Shown here piece after piece: positions 52,006-60,260 of a stretch of 64,000 nucleotides of DNA. Each line of letters opens with the position of its first letter. Within the stretch, counting starts at the first letter, position 1. The notes below the pieces were generated by a model, which made no database searches, was not told the origin of the DNA, and saw only the letters and a program-made list of their open reading frames with translations. The DNA comes from Hydrogenobacter thermophilus TK-6. GTDB lineage: Bacteria > Aquificota > Aquificia > Aquificales > Aquificaceae. Made by a program: the position numbers and the translations under genes. The stretch lies in contig NC_013799.1 in assembly GCF_000010785.1 (NCBI RefSeq), forward strand, positions 558,001 through 622,000, read 5' to 3'.

Positions 52006-52581
52006 CTACAGGGACTCTTTAAGTTGATCTTCTATAGCTCTCTCTATCTTCTCTGCTAACTGTTGGTTTAGCCTCATCCTCTCCAAAAATAGCCTGCTTC
52101 CCCTCTTTATGTCCCTTACTGCTCTTCTTAAATCCTCTTCAAACAGCTCCTCCTTATAAAGCCCCATAGCCTTTAGCACCTCCAGCTTGAACCTTATGAG
52201 AAACACCTTCGTATTTCTTACCTTTGCGGAAAGGTAAAGCAGGAAAAGGTCAAACAGCTGCTGGTCGTAGTACCTTACCCACCTTAAGAAGAAATTACCA
52301 AGATGGCACATCCACATATACCTTTCGTAGCTCTCAAGAGCCAAGTAAGATAGGTATCTTACCTTGCTCACATCAAGAGGGAGGATAATTTCACCCACCT
52401 GTCTGTAGGATAGCTCCAGCACATTGAAAGGCTCAAAGATGCTTACATATCTGCTACTCGTAAGAGCACCATCTTTAACCAGCATGTTCATCAGTCCTCC
52501 CCAACCGTAAACCTTAACCAGAAGGTCCTCATCTCCCACCACAAGGCGCCTAAGCACTATAACCTTGCCTTTAAAAGACAT
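52006..52581 (-). CDS. recO: RecO-like DNA repair protein
   Basis: 191 residues from the ATG at 52581 (MSFKGKVIVLRRL..., shorter than the full open frame). The N-terminal ~75 residues look like the OB fold of RecO (VIVLRRLVVGDEDLLVKVYGWGGL, FNVLELSYRQ), followed by helices. No zinc-binding Cys cluster is seen and the C-terminal part is shorter than in E. coli RecO. RecO loads RecA at gaps with RecR. Divergence from E. coli lowers certainty. Confidence 0.7.
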   Translation of the reverse strand: MSFKGKVIVLRRLVVGDEDLLVKVYGWGGLMNMLVKDGALTSSRYVSIFEPFNVLELSYRQVGEIILPLDVSKVRYLSYLALESYERYMWMCHLGNFFLRWVRYYDQQLFDLFLLYLSAKVRNTKVFLIRFKLEVLKAMGLYKEELFEEDLRRAVRDIKRGSRLFLERMRLNQQLAEKIERAIEDQLKESL

Positions 52582-52583
52582 TG

Positions 52584-52592
52584 TGATATAAT
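52584..52592 (+). promoter_or_regulatory. Extended -10 promoter of panC
   Basis: TGATATAAT fits TGnTATAAT, with TATAAT at 52587-52592. A CAAAGGAGAT Shine-Dalgarno lies between it and the panC ATG at 52619. Confidence 0.6.
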
Positions 52593-52618
52593 TTACTCCC
52601 TTCAAAGGAGATATAAAG

Positions 52619-53485
52619 ATGCCTACCTTGTTTAGAAAAGTCAAGGATGTGAAGAGCTACCTGAAGAGTTTAAGAAGTAGCGGAGGAAACAACCTCAGCG
52701 TAGGCTTTGTGCCTACCATGGGCTACTTGCACGAAGGACACATGGAGCTCATAAAAAAGTGCAAACTCCAAAACGATATTACTGTGGTTAGCATATATGT
52801 AAACCCCCTTCAGTTTGGAGAGGGTGAGGATTACCAGAAGTATCCAAGAGACTTGGAGAGGGACCTTGCCATGTGCCAAGAGGCAGGTGTGGATGTGGTT
52901 TTTGCCCCCACCGACGAGGAGGTCTATCCACAAGTCCCAAAAACCAAGATTCATGTGGAAGGCATAAGCCATGTGCTGGAAGGAGCCTTTAGACCTAACC
53001 ACTTTAGCGGTGTTGCCCTGATAGTTCTAAAGCTCTTTAACATCATTCAGCCAGACAGAGCCTACTTTGGAGAAAAGGACTTTCAACAGCTAAAGCTCAT
53101 ACAAAGATTGGTAAACGACCTTTCTTATCCTGTGGAGATAGTGCCAGTCCCCACAGTAAGGGACAAGGACGGTTTGGCTCTCAGCTCAAGAAACACCTAT
53201 CTTAAAGAGCAAGAGAGGGAGTCCGCCTTATCCATATACAGATCCTTTTTGATAGCCCAAAAGCTTTTCAGAGCTGGCAATACAAAAGCACAAGATATAA
53301 AAGAAGCCGTAAGAGACTACATAAGCAGGCACCCACATGTGAAGCGCATAGACTATGTGGAGATAGTGGATGAGGACTTTAACATAAAGGAGGAAGTCTC
53401 CGAAGGAGACAGGGTGCTGGTAGCAGTGTGGATAGGTGATACAAGACTCATAGACAACTGGAGGCTCAGTTATGAAGAGGTATGA
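52619..53485 (+). CDS. panC: Pantothenate synthetase
   Basis: Joins pantoate and beta-alanine with ATP in pantothenate (CoA) synthesis. The 288 residues carry [15 protein letters not shown] (HIGH-like), [53 protein letters not shown] and [15 protein letters not shown]. It overlaps ribH by 14 bp, which in turn overlaps nusB by 4 bp. Confidence 0.96.
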   Translation: MPTLFRKVKDVKSYLKSLRSSGGNNLSVGFVPTMGYLHEGHMELIKKCKLQNDITVVSIYVNPLQFGEGEDYQKYPRDLERDLAMCQEAGVDVVFAPTDEEVYPQVPKTKIHVEGISHVLEGAFRPNHFSGVALIVLKLFNIIQPDRAYFGEKDFQQLKLIQRLVNDLSYPVEIVPVPTVRDKDGLALSSRNTYLKEQERESALSIYRSFLIAQKLFRAGNTKAQDIKEAVRDYISRHPHVKRIDYVEIVDEDFNIKEEVSEGDRVLVAVWIGDTRLIDNWRLSYEEV

Positions 53486-53936
53486 AGGACTTTTGAAGGC
53501 GGAAGGCATAAACTTTGGCATAGTTGCCAGCAGGTTTAACCACCTTCTGGTGGATAGGCTGGTAGAGGGTGCTATAGACTGCATACTGAGGCATGGTGGC
53601 TCGGAGGAAAACATACACATAGCAAGGGTGCCAGGCTCTTGGGAGATACCCCTGATAGTCAAGAATATGGCTCTGAAAGAGCAGGTGGATGCCATTATAG
53701 CCCTTGGCGTGCTTATAAGAGGAGATACACCTCACTTTGAATACATAGCCAGCGAGGTATCAAAGGGTCTGGCTACGGTGAGCCTGGAGACAGGAAAACC
53801 TGTATCCTTTGGCATCATCACAGCGGACTCACTGGAGCAGGCTATAGAGAGAGCAGGGACCAAGCAGGGAAACAAAGGCTGGGAGGCAGCACTTTCCGCC
53901 ATAGAGATGGTAAACCTCCTAAGAAGCCTTAGATGA
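53472..53936 (+). CDS. ribH: 6,7-dimethyl-8-ribityllumazine synthase
   Basis: Penultimate riboflavin enzyme. The 154-residue protein has [58 protein letters not shown] and [24 protein letters not shown], all family marks. In most species it forms a 60-subunit icosahedral shell. It overlaps panC by 14 bp and nusB by 4 bp. Confidence 0.97.
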   Translation: MKRYEGLLKAEGINFGIVASRFNHLLVDRLVEGAIDCILRHGGSEENIHIARVPGSWEIPLIVKNMALKEQVDAIIALGVLIRGDTPHFEYIASEVSKGLATVSLETGKPVSFGIITADSLEQAIERAGTKQGNKGWEAALSAIEMVNLLRSLR

Positions 53937-54337
53937 TATACAAGCAAAAGGCAAGAAAGGATGCCTTTTTGATACTCTACCAGTGGGACATAAAGGCAGA
54001 CAAACTGGAAGACATAACGGAAGAGTACATAAAGTCCAACCTTATAAAACATTCCGAGAGAAGAAGATACATAAGAAAACTGGTAAGAACATACATGCAG
54101 AAGGCAAGTGAGATAGACAGCCTCATATCAGAACTCAGTCAGGAGTGGGACATAGACAGGATGGGATACATAGAGAGAAACATACTACGCGTAGCTCTTG
54201 CGGAGATACTTTTCGTAGGCGTAAAAAAACTAAAACCCGTTATCATGGACTATGTAAAGCTCACCCTCAAGTACGCAGGCAAAGAGCCAGCCAAGTTTGT
54301 AAATGGAGTGCTGGGAAGAGCAGCACCTAAATCTTGA
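53933..54337 (+). CDS. nusB: Transcription antitermination factor NusB
   Basis: 134-residue all-alpha protein that binds boxA with NusE (S10) in rRNA antitermination. The order ribH-nusB is very common in bacteria. Visible are [14 protein letters not shown] near the start, [21 protein letters not shown] and [26 protein letters not shown]. It converges on hisA with an 11-bp overlap. Confidence 0.93.
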   Translation: MIYKQKARKDAFLILYQWDIKADKLEDITEEYIKSNLIKHSERRRYIRKLVRTYMQKASEIDSLISELSQEWDIDRMGYIERNILRVALAEILFVGVKKLKPVIMDYVKLTLKYAGKEPAKFVNGVLGRAAPKS

Positions 54338-55025
54338 TCCTTCCCTCATAAATAGCCTTCCCCACCACAACACCATCCACCACACCGTAGAGCCTTTTGA
54401 CATCCTCAAGGCTTGAAACTCCCCCCGAAGCAATAAGAGGTTTTTTAACAAGCCTTTTAAAGCTCTCATAGATGCTTGTATCTACTCCCTCAAGGCTCCC
54501 ATCTCTCTCTATGTTGGTGTAAAGGTATCCCCATATGGGGAGGGGTTCGTACCTTAGAGCCAACTCCTGAGGGCTGAGGCTCGTCTCCTCCTTCCACCCA
54601 CCCACAGCCACCTTGCCGGCTCTTGCATCCACAGAGAGGATAACCCTTTGGGGAAACTCCTCCACCATAGCTTTAAAAACTTCCGGCTCCTTTATGGCAA
54701 CAGTCCCCACCACAAAAAGGTCTATACCCTCCTGAAAAAGACCCCTGCAAACCTCCAAACTCCTGACGCCACCCCCCACCTGCACCTGTCCGGAGAAGGC
54801 TTTTCTTATCTTTCTTATGCTTTCAAGGTTTTTGAGCCTTCCCTCCAGGCTACCCTCCAGGTCCACCACATGAAGCCTCTTAAAACCAGCATCATCAAAA
54901 GCCTTTGCCACATCCTCAGGCTTTAGCCCGTAGTCTTTGAGCTTTCCAAAGTCCCCCCTCATAAGCCTCACTACTCTGCCCTCTTTTAGGTCTATGGCGG
55001 GTATGATAAAGGACTTTAGCTCCAT
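54327..55025 (-). CDS. hisA: ProFAR isomerase (histidine biosynthesis)
   Basis: TIM barrel catalysing the Amadori rearrangement of ProFAR. The 232 residues have IPAIDLKEGRVVRLMRGDF, LHVVDLEGS, QVGGGVRSLE, VGTVAIKEPE, LSVDARAGKVAVGGW and YTNIERDGSLEGVD, ending SGGVSSLEDVK...VVGKAIYEG. The two Asp catalytic residues are present. The next minus-strand gene ends 4 bp before the start. Confidence 0.95.
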   Translation of the reverse strand: MELKSFIIPAIDLKEGRVVRLMRGDFGKLKDYGLKPEDVAKAFDDAGFKRLHVVDLEGSLEGRLKNLESIRKIRKAFSGQVQVGGGVRSLEVCRGLFQEGIDLFVVGTVAIKEPEVFKAMVEEFPQRVILSVDARAGKVAVGGWKEETSLSPQELALRYEPLPIWGYLYTNIERDGSLEGVDTSIYESFKRLVKKPLIASGGVSSLEDVKRLYGVVDGVVVGKAIYEGRIKI

Positions 55026-55029
55026 AGAA

Positions 55030-55419
55030 CTATTTTACCTCTTTGAGCTCTTCCCTCTTTTTCAAAAGCTCCCTTATCTTTTTCTCATCACCCTTTATGA
55101 GGAAAATGTCCCCCTCGTAAGGACCCTCCATCTTCAAGCCAAATAGCCGAAGATCCCTTGAAAGGTCCAAAAGGCTCACATCTTTTATAACTCTTACCTG
55201 AACACCCTCAAAGCCCATGGTGGCATACTCCTGAGGCTTTAAAAACTCGTATGCCATAAGAAAGGTGAGCGCCAAAAAGCCCAGAGACTCCAGAGCCAGA
55301 AGCTTTATCAGCCTTCTCCTTCTGTGCCTTTCTATCTTCAAAAGGGTAAGGTAGTCTATGGCATCAGAAGGCTCCTTGCCTCTGTATAGCTCATCAAAGG
55401 CTCTTTTTAAGCTCCTCAT
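55030..55419 (-). CDS. Single-TM protein, probable anti-sigma partner of the ECF sigma factor
   Basis: 129 residues: a charged cytoplasmic N-terminus (~1-38), one transmembrane segment (LIKLLALESLGFLALTFLMAYEF) and a ~65-residue extracytoplasmic part. It starts inside the last 26 bp of the ECF sigma gene, the usual place and topology for an anti-sigma factor. It lacks an obvious zinc-binding HxxxCxxC motif, so it would be of an unusual class. I do not recognise the domain; the assignment is from position and topology. Confidence 0.5.
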   Translation of the reverse strand: MRSLKRAFDELYRGKEPSDAIDYLTLLKIERHRRRRLIKLLALESLGFLALTFLMAYEFLKPQEYATMGFEGVQVRVIKDVSLLDLSRDLRLFGLKMEGPYEGDIFLIKGDEKKIRELLKKREELKEVK

Positions 55420-55927
55420 TTATAACCTCCAAAAGCTTCCTCTTGGCATGAAAGACCCTCGTCTTTACAGTCCCCAAAGGCACACCCAGAACGTTGGCTA
55501 TCTCCTCGTAGGAAAAATCCTCATAAAAGGCAAGGTGTAAAACTTCTCTGTGAGCGGGCGAGAGCCTCTCAAGAGCCTCTTTTATAAGCTGGATGTCCTC
55601 ATCTTCCAGATGAGTGTCATCAAGTAGCGCATCCTGCTCCATAATCTCCAGCGTTTTTGGTTCCCTGATTCTCTTCCTCAGCATGTTTCTGCTCACATTT
55701 CTGGTTATGCCAAAGAGCCATGTGCTCACCTTTGCACCTCCTCTAAAGCTCTTGGCACTTCTCCACACCTGATAGAAGGTCTCGGATACAGCCTCCTCCG
55801 CATCTTCGTAATTTTGCAAAATTCCGTAAGCGTAGAAAAAGAGTCTGCTTCTGTAAAGGTTCATAAGCTCCTTAAGCGCCTTCTCGTTTCCCTTTGCTAT
55901 CTCTTTAATAAGTTCCTCGTCCCTCAT
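55394..55927 (-). CDS. ECF-type RNA polymerase sigma factor
   Basis: 177 residues from the ATG at 55927 (MRDEELIKEIAKGNEKALKEL), the family-like start. Region 2 shows LYRSRLFFYAYGILQNYEDAEEAVSETFYQVWRSAKSFRGG and STWLFGITRNVSRNMLR; region 4 shows LERLSPAHREVLHLAFYEDFSYEEIANVLGVPLGTVKTRVFHAKRKLLE, a helix-turn-helix. It is translationally coupled to the probable anti-sigma gene and faces the pseudopilin gene, whose promoter region is only ~75 bp away. Its targets are unknown. Confidence 0.93.
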   Translation of the reverse strand: MRDEELIKEIAKGNEKALKELMNLYRSRLFFYAYGILQNYEDAEEAVSETFYQVWRSAKSFRGGAKVSTWLFGITRNVSRNMLRKRIREPKTLEIMEQDALLDDTHLEDEDIQLIKEALERLSPAHREVLHLAFYEDFSYEEIANVLGVPLGTVKTRVFHAKRKLLEVINEELKKSL

Positions 55928-55988
55928 AGGGAGTATTTTAAGACCCCTTCCATAATGTATGTGTATACCCCGCATGGACAAGTTCAGT

Positions 55989-55994
55989 TATAAT
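55989..55994 (+). promoter_or_regulatory. -10 box of the first pseudopilin gene, leaderless geometry
   Basis: TATAAT ends 7 nt before the ATG at 56002. The same TATAAT-N7-ATG spacing is seen at gltX and secG. Confidence 0.6.
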
Positions 55995-56001
55995 TTTGCA
56001 C

Positions 56002-56328
56002 ATGAGAGGCTTTACCCTGCTGGAGCTCATCATAGTGATAACCATAATGGGCATGCTCACCCTGGTGGTATTACCCGTTTTGCAAAGAAGTCTGTTTGGG
56101 GAGAGGGACATGCTAAAGGCTTTTATACTCAAAAACCTGAGCATAGCCATGAAGGAAGGTAAGGTGATAGAGCTTTACGGTGATGGTAAAAAGATAGTCT
56201 CTTCTGAGGGAGAAAAGATAGACCTACCCTACAGAGGAAGGTGTAGAATATACCCAAGCGGAGAGCTCCGCAGGTGCTACTTTGGAAAAGGAGGAGAGGA
56301 TGTTTATTACACAGTTTTTGACCTCTGA
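56002..56328 (+). CDS. Type II secretion / type IV pilus-like pseudopilin (GspH-like)
   Basis: 108 residues from the ATG at 56002. The class III prepilin signal reads MRG|FTLLELIIVITIMGMLTLV with Glu+5, so it would be cleaved by prepilin peptidase before Phe. The short C-terminal domain has one Cys pair (Cys at GRCRIYP and RRCYFG). The 3' end overlaps the first Maf gene by 29 bp, suggesting a functional link to glycosylation or to surface structures. Confidence 0.88.
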   Translation: MRGFTLLELIIVITIMGMLTLVVLPVLQRSLFGERDMLKAFILKNLSIAMKEGKVIELYGDGKKIVSSEGEKIDLPYRGRCRIYPSGELRRCYFGKGGEDVYYTVFDL

Positions 56329-58204
56329 GATAGAAGCCAGAAGGACCAAAAACTTAGAGTACCTTAAGAAGGTCTCACCCCACTTTTATCAGTTTATGAA
56401 CCTAAAAGGTGAGGTAAAAGCTCAGGCCATTTACCACCTTGGCAGGTGGGACCTTCTGGTGAACGGGGTTTCTCTCTACGGTGGGGATGCTCGCCTCAAC
56501 ACCAGAAGGCAGTTTGAAGAGTACCTTAAAACCCCCAACGAGTTTAGCCCACCCTTTTATGTGTTCTGGTTTCCGGAAGATACAGTGGACGGTAAGCTAT
56601 CGCATGAGCTGACAAAACTCCTCGCTCCTGCAAGAAGCGCAGACAGGTGCAAACAGAGAAAAACTGTAGGTACCGTTATAGCCTTTGGGGTGGGTCTTGG
56701 CTTTCACATAGAGCTTCTTACAGAGCACTACGATATAAAACAGCTGATACTGGTGGAAACAGATGTGGAGCTTATAAAACCCACCCTATACACGCTTGAC
56801 TGGGAAAAGCTCCTGAGCGTATACAACGGCAAAGAGAAAATCATCAGCTTTTACCTTCACAAAGACCCTGACCTTTTGGCTGTGGGACTGCTTGACCATC
56901 TTACCACCTACTACAACCCCACCCTTTTGACCAGCTTTCACATATACATCCACAGAAACGACCCGGTGCTTATAGAGGGCGCCAAGAAGTTCTGGGCTTC
57001 TAACAAGTCCCCCATCGCAGGCTTTGGCTACTTTCAGGACGAGCTGTGGTCTTTGGAGTACACGCTGGAGAACATAAAGAGAGAGCTTCCCCTCTATCAG
57101 GGCAAGAAAAAAGTCCCCTCTGACAGCACAGCCTTTGTCATAGGCGCAGGTCCCTCCCTTGAGTATGCCATTGACTTTATCAAAAAAAACCAAGACAGAG
57201 CCGTCATCTTCTCCTGCGGAAGCTCCATAGGCACGCTGTATGAAGAGGGCATAAAGCCAGACTTCCATGTGGAGATAGAAAGAACCAAATTCACCTACGA
57301 CGCACTCCTTTTGAGCGCCAGCAGAGACTACCTGAAAGAGCTTACCATCATCTTCAACAACCCCATGTATCCACAGGTCTCTGAGCTTTTCAAAGAGAGC
57401 CTCATGTTTGTAAAGCCCAACGATACGGGAGGCTCTCTGTTTCCCACAGACTACCCACCAGTAGGCTACTCTAACCCCACAGTGGTCAACGCAGGTCTCT
57501 CTCTTGCTCTTCACATGGGCTTTAGGAGAGTTTATCTTTTTGGAGCGGATATGGGATACAAGGACCCAAGGAGGCACCACGCCAGGGGCAATGTGGCTCT
57601 AAAAAAGGGCACTGAGTTTTATAAGGAGGTGGAGGCGCAGGAGCATGAGCTGGATGGCAACTTTGGAGGCAAAGTATACACCAACAGCATGCTTCTGTGG
57701 GCAAGGTCCATGATACAGGACCTTCTGAAGTTATACAAGGATGCTGAGGTTTTCAACACCTCCGACGGAGCCAAGATAGAGGGGACCATTCCGGCGAGGA
57801 TAGAGGAGATAGTCCTGAGCCAATTCAAAAAGTCAGAAGCCATCAAGCTCATAAAGCAGGACTTTTCCAGGGATTACCTGAAAGCTTTAAACCTTGAGAG
57901 AAAGCTCTCACTGCTGATATCCCATGCGGAGGAGTATGTGAATTTTGTAAGGGAAAGGGCTAAGAGCATCTCAAAACCCGAGGACTTTTTCTCTTTTGTG
58001 TCCGAAGCAGGTCTTTACCAGTACAGGTTTTACGGCTCTCCCTTCATCTACATGTTTCGCCCACCCTTTTATAACTTCTCTTACGCTCTTCTCTCTGGAA
58101 TTTGCAGGATGGAGCAAGATCAAGCACTTGAGGCTGGCAAAACAGCCCTCAAGCTCTACATAGACTTTCTGCACGAGTGTATAAAACTCATTAGAAAAGT
58201 GTAA
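56300..58204 (+). CDS. Maf-type (DUF115) motility-associated glycosyltransferase, copy 1
   Basis: 634 residues from the ATG at 56300, which has a strong GGAGG Shine-Dalgarno; the open frame continues 6 codons upstream to a TTG. Maf proteins glycosylate flagellin or related surface proteins with nonulosonic acids. The central DUF115 domain contains FVIGAGPSLEYAIDFI, CGSSIGTLYEEGIKPDFHVEIERT, FNNPMYPQV and LFGADMGYKD. Residues ~246-523 (57035-57870) are identical in protein to copy 2, while the N-terminal ~245 and C-terminal ~110 differ. It overlaps the pseudopilin gene by 29 bp. Confidence 0.85.
   Translation: MFITQFLTSEIEARRTKNLEYLKKVSPHFYQFMNLKGEVKAQAIYHLGRWDLLVNGVSLYGGDARLNTRRQFEEYLKTPNEFSPPFYVFWFPEDTVDGKLSHELTKLLAPARSADRCKQRKTVGTVIAFGVGLGFHIELLTEHYDIKQLILVETDVELIKPTLYTLDWEKLLSVYNGKEKIISFYLHKDPDLLAVGLLDHLTTYYNPTLLTSFHIYIHRNDPVLIEGAKKFWASNKSPIAGFGYFQDELWSLEYTLENIKRELPLYQGKKKVPSDSTAFVIGAGPSLEYAIDFIKKNQDRAVIFSCGSSIGTLYEEGIKPDFHVEIERTKFTYDALLLSASRDYLKELTIIFNNPMYPQVSELFKESLMFVKPNDTGGSLFPTDYPPVGYSNPTVVNAGLSLALHMGFRRVYLFGADMGYKDPRRHHARGNVALKKGTEFYKEVEAQEHELDGNFGGKVYTNSMLLWARSMIQDLLKLYKDAEVFNTSDGAKIEGTIPARIEEIVLSQFKKSEAIKLIKQDFSRDYLKALNLERKLSLLISHAEEYVNFVRERAKSISKPEDFFSFVSEAGLYQYRFYGSPFIYMFRPPFYNFSYALLSGICRMEQDQALEAGKTALKLYIDFLHECIKLIRKV
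57035..57870 (+). repeat. 836-bp near-identical block, copy 1
   Basis: Matches 58974-59809 with only two differences that I could find (both silent): one inside a GAGAGC/GAGAGT pair and one in ACGGGA/ACAGGA. Flanks on both sides diverge at once. Confidence 0.93.
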
Positions 58205-58207
58205 AAT
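58202..58207 (+). promoter_or_regulatory. Possible -10 box of the second Maf gene
   Basis: TAAAAT lies 7 nt before the ATG at 58215 and includes the stop codon of the first Maf gene. The second gene could therefore be transcribed alone, as well as by read-through. Confidence 0.4.
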
Positions 58208-58214
58208 ACTTGTC

Positions 58215-60167
58215 ATGATAGACAAGCAAGTGCTCATAAACCTCATGAGAAAGCGAAAAGACAGAAACCTGCAGGCAATACAGCGCTACGCACCTCACCT
58301 TATGGACCTAGTAAACCGGAAGGGAAAAATCCCCTGCGGTATATACATAGGCGACAACGGGCAGATAGACCTTATGATGGAAGGGCGGAGAGTCTACAAC
58401 ATGGACCCCCGCCTTGTGGCACAGATGCAGTTTGAAAACTTCAAAAAGCAGAGAGAGAACCTTTTTGTCATTCCTTCGGTGAGCAGTGGAAGGGGACACA
58501 TAGACGACATATACAAAGAGAAGATGGTGGAGCTCTTTGGACAAAAACCCGACCCCGAGAAGCTAAAGAAGGTGGTGGAGGGAGAGTTAAAAGAAGGTCA
58601 GAAGCTGGGAGCTTTGCTAAGCGTGGGGCTTGGCTTTGGCTACCATTTAGAGCTTCTGACAAAGGCTTACGACATAAGATACCTCCTAGTGGTGGAGAAA
58701 GACCCCGAGGTTTTCAAAACCAGCCTCTACACAGCAGACTGGGAGTTTATCCTGCGCCACTATTCAGAAAACGCAAGAGTCTTTCTGCTCTTTGTAGGAG
58801 ATGACCCAGCAGAGCTATCCAAGCATATGGTTTACGCCTTAGGCAACGCTCTTAATACCCCCATGCTTTACTTTACCCCCATATTCATACACCTCTTTGG
58901 ACCCTTCTACGAGCAGGTGGGAAGGCACTTCTCCGAGCGCATAAACGAGCTTGTCATGGGATGGGGCTTTGTGCAGGACGAGCTGTGGTCTTTGGAGTAC
59001 ACGCTGGAGAACATAAAGAGAGAGCTTCCCCTCTATCAGGGCAAGAAAAAAGTCCCCTCTGACAGCACAGCCTTTGTCATAGGCGCAGGTCCCTCCCTTG
59101 AGTATGCCATTGACTTTATCAAAAAAAACCAAGACAGAGCCGTCATCTTCTCCTGCGGAAGCTCCATAGGCACGCTGTATGAAGAGGGCATAAAGCCAGA
59201 CTTCCATGTGGAGATAGAAAGAACCAAATTCACCTACGACGCACTCCTTTTGAGCGCCAGCAGAGACTACCTGAAAGAGCTTACCATCATCTTCAACAAC
59301 CCCATGTATCCACAGGTCTCTGAGCTTTTCAAAGAGAGTCTCATGTTTGTAAAGCCCAACGATACAGGAGGCTCTCTGTTTCCCACAGACTACCCACCAG
59401 TAGGCTACTCTAACCCCACAGTGGTCAACGCAGGTCTCTCTCTTGCTCTTCACATGGGCTTTAGGAGAGTTTATCTTTTTGGAGCGGATATGGGATACAA
59501 GGACCCAAGGAGGCACCACGCCAGGGGCAATGTGGCTCTAAAAAAGGGCACTGAGTTTTATAAGGAGGTGGAGGCGCAGGAGCATGAGCTGGATGGCAAC
59601 TTTGGAGGCAAAGTATACACCAACAGCATGCTTCTGTGGGCAAGGTCCATGATACAGGACCTTCTGAAGTTATACAAGGATGCTGAGGTTTTCAACACCT
59701 CCGACGGAGCCAAGATAGAGGGGACCATTCCGGCGAGGATAGAGGAGATAGTCCTGAGCCAATTCAAAAAGTCAGAAGCCATCAAGCTCATAAAGCAGGA
59801 CTTTTCCAGAAAATACGCAAGGGAGGACTACATAAGGCACAGGCTTGAGGACTTTCTGGAGGATATGCAGGAGTTTGAAGCGCTAGTGGGGAGGCTTTTT
59901 TCCGCCAACTTGCCAGCCAGAGGTGAGCTTGTGGACTCTCTTAACTTCCTCTACGGCTGGCTCTATAGCCAGAGCAAAACAGGGATGCTCTTTAAAATCC
60001 TCAGGGGAGGTTTTATGCAGGTGGAGCACCTTTACCTCTTTCTCTCCCATCAGGAGGACAAGCATCAGGAGGAATGCCAAAGCATCATCAAAAGCTACCT
60101 GCTGGAAGCTCTTGAAAAAACCAGAGCGCTGATTGAACCTTTTCTGGTTTCAAAAACACTCACATGA
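58215..60167 (+). CDS. Maf-type (DUF115) motility-associated glycosyltransferase, copy 2
   Basis: 650 residues. The N-terminal ~250 and C-terminal ~115 residues differ from copy 1 but keep similar elements (SVGLGFGYHLELLTKAYDIRYLLVVEKD versus GVGLGFHIELLTEHYDIKQLILVETD). The central domain (residues ~254-531) is protein-identical to copy 1, with the GAGPSLEYA and GADMGYKD motifs. Two paralogues with a homogenised catalytic core probably share a donor sugar but recognise different acceptors through their variable ends; that is inference. Confidence 0.85.
   Translation: MIDKQVLINLMRKRKDRNLQAIQRYAPHLMDLVNRKGKIPCGIYIGDNGQIDLMMEGRRVYNMDPRLVAQMQFENFKKQRENLFVIPSVSSGRGHIDDIYKEKMVELFGQKPDPEKLKKVVEGELKEGQKLGALLSVGLGFGYHLELLTKAYDIRYLLVVEKDPEVFKTSLYTADWEFILRHYSENARVFLLFVGDDPAELSKHMVYALGNALNTPMLYFTPIFIHLFGPFYEQVGRHFSERINELVMGWGFVQDELWSLEYTLENIKRELPLYQGKKKVPSDSTAFVIGAGPSLEYAIDFIKKNQDRAVIFSCGSSIGTLYEEGIKPDFHVEIERTKFTYDALLLSASRDYLKELTIIFNNPMYPQVSELFKESLMFVKPNDTGGSLFPTDYPPVGYSNPTVVNAGLSLALHMGFRRVYLFGADMGYKDPRRHHARGNVALKKGTEFYKEVEAQEHELDGNFGGKVYTNSMLLWARSMIQDLLKLYKDAEVFNTSDGAKIEGTIPARIEEIVLSQFKKSEAIKLIKQDFSRKYAREDYIRHRLEDFLEDMQEFEALVGRLFSANLPARGELVDSLNFLYGWLYSQSKTGMLFKILRGGFMQVEHLYLFLSHQEDKHQEECQSIIKSYLLEALEKTRALIEPFLVSKTLT
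58974..59809 (+). repeat. 836-bp near-identical block, copy 2
   Basis: Partner of 57035-57870, offset 1939 bp, same orientation. A direct repeat of this size can delete the 1.9-kb unit by homologous recombination. Confidence 0.93.
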
Positions 60168-60197
60168 TGAAAGCAGGATGAAAAAACTATAAACCCC

Positions 60198-60226
60198 TTG
60201 ACAAGCAAAAAAACATCTGATATACT
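60198..60226 (+). promoter_or_regulatory. Strong sigma-70 type promoter of the secreted protein gene
   Basis: TTGACA at 60198-60203, exactly 17 bp, then TATACT at 60221-60226. An AAAGGAGGTGG Shine-Dalgarno precedes the ATG at 60261. With the porin promoter it is one of two full consensus promoters in the window. Confidence 0.85.
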
Positions 60227-60260
60227 TAAAGCAACTTAAAACTTAAAGGAGGTGGAAACC

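Noticed and set aside
56786-57580. 264-codon antisense open frame in the first Maf gene, and its twin at 58839-59519
   Set aside because: They mirror the Maf coding frame, are duplicated only because that block is duplicated, and have no start signal or recognisable domain.
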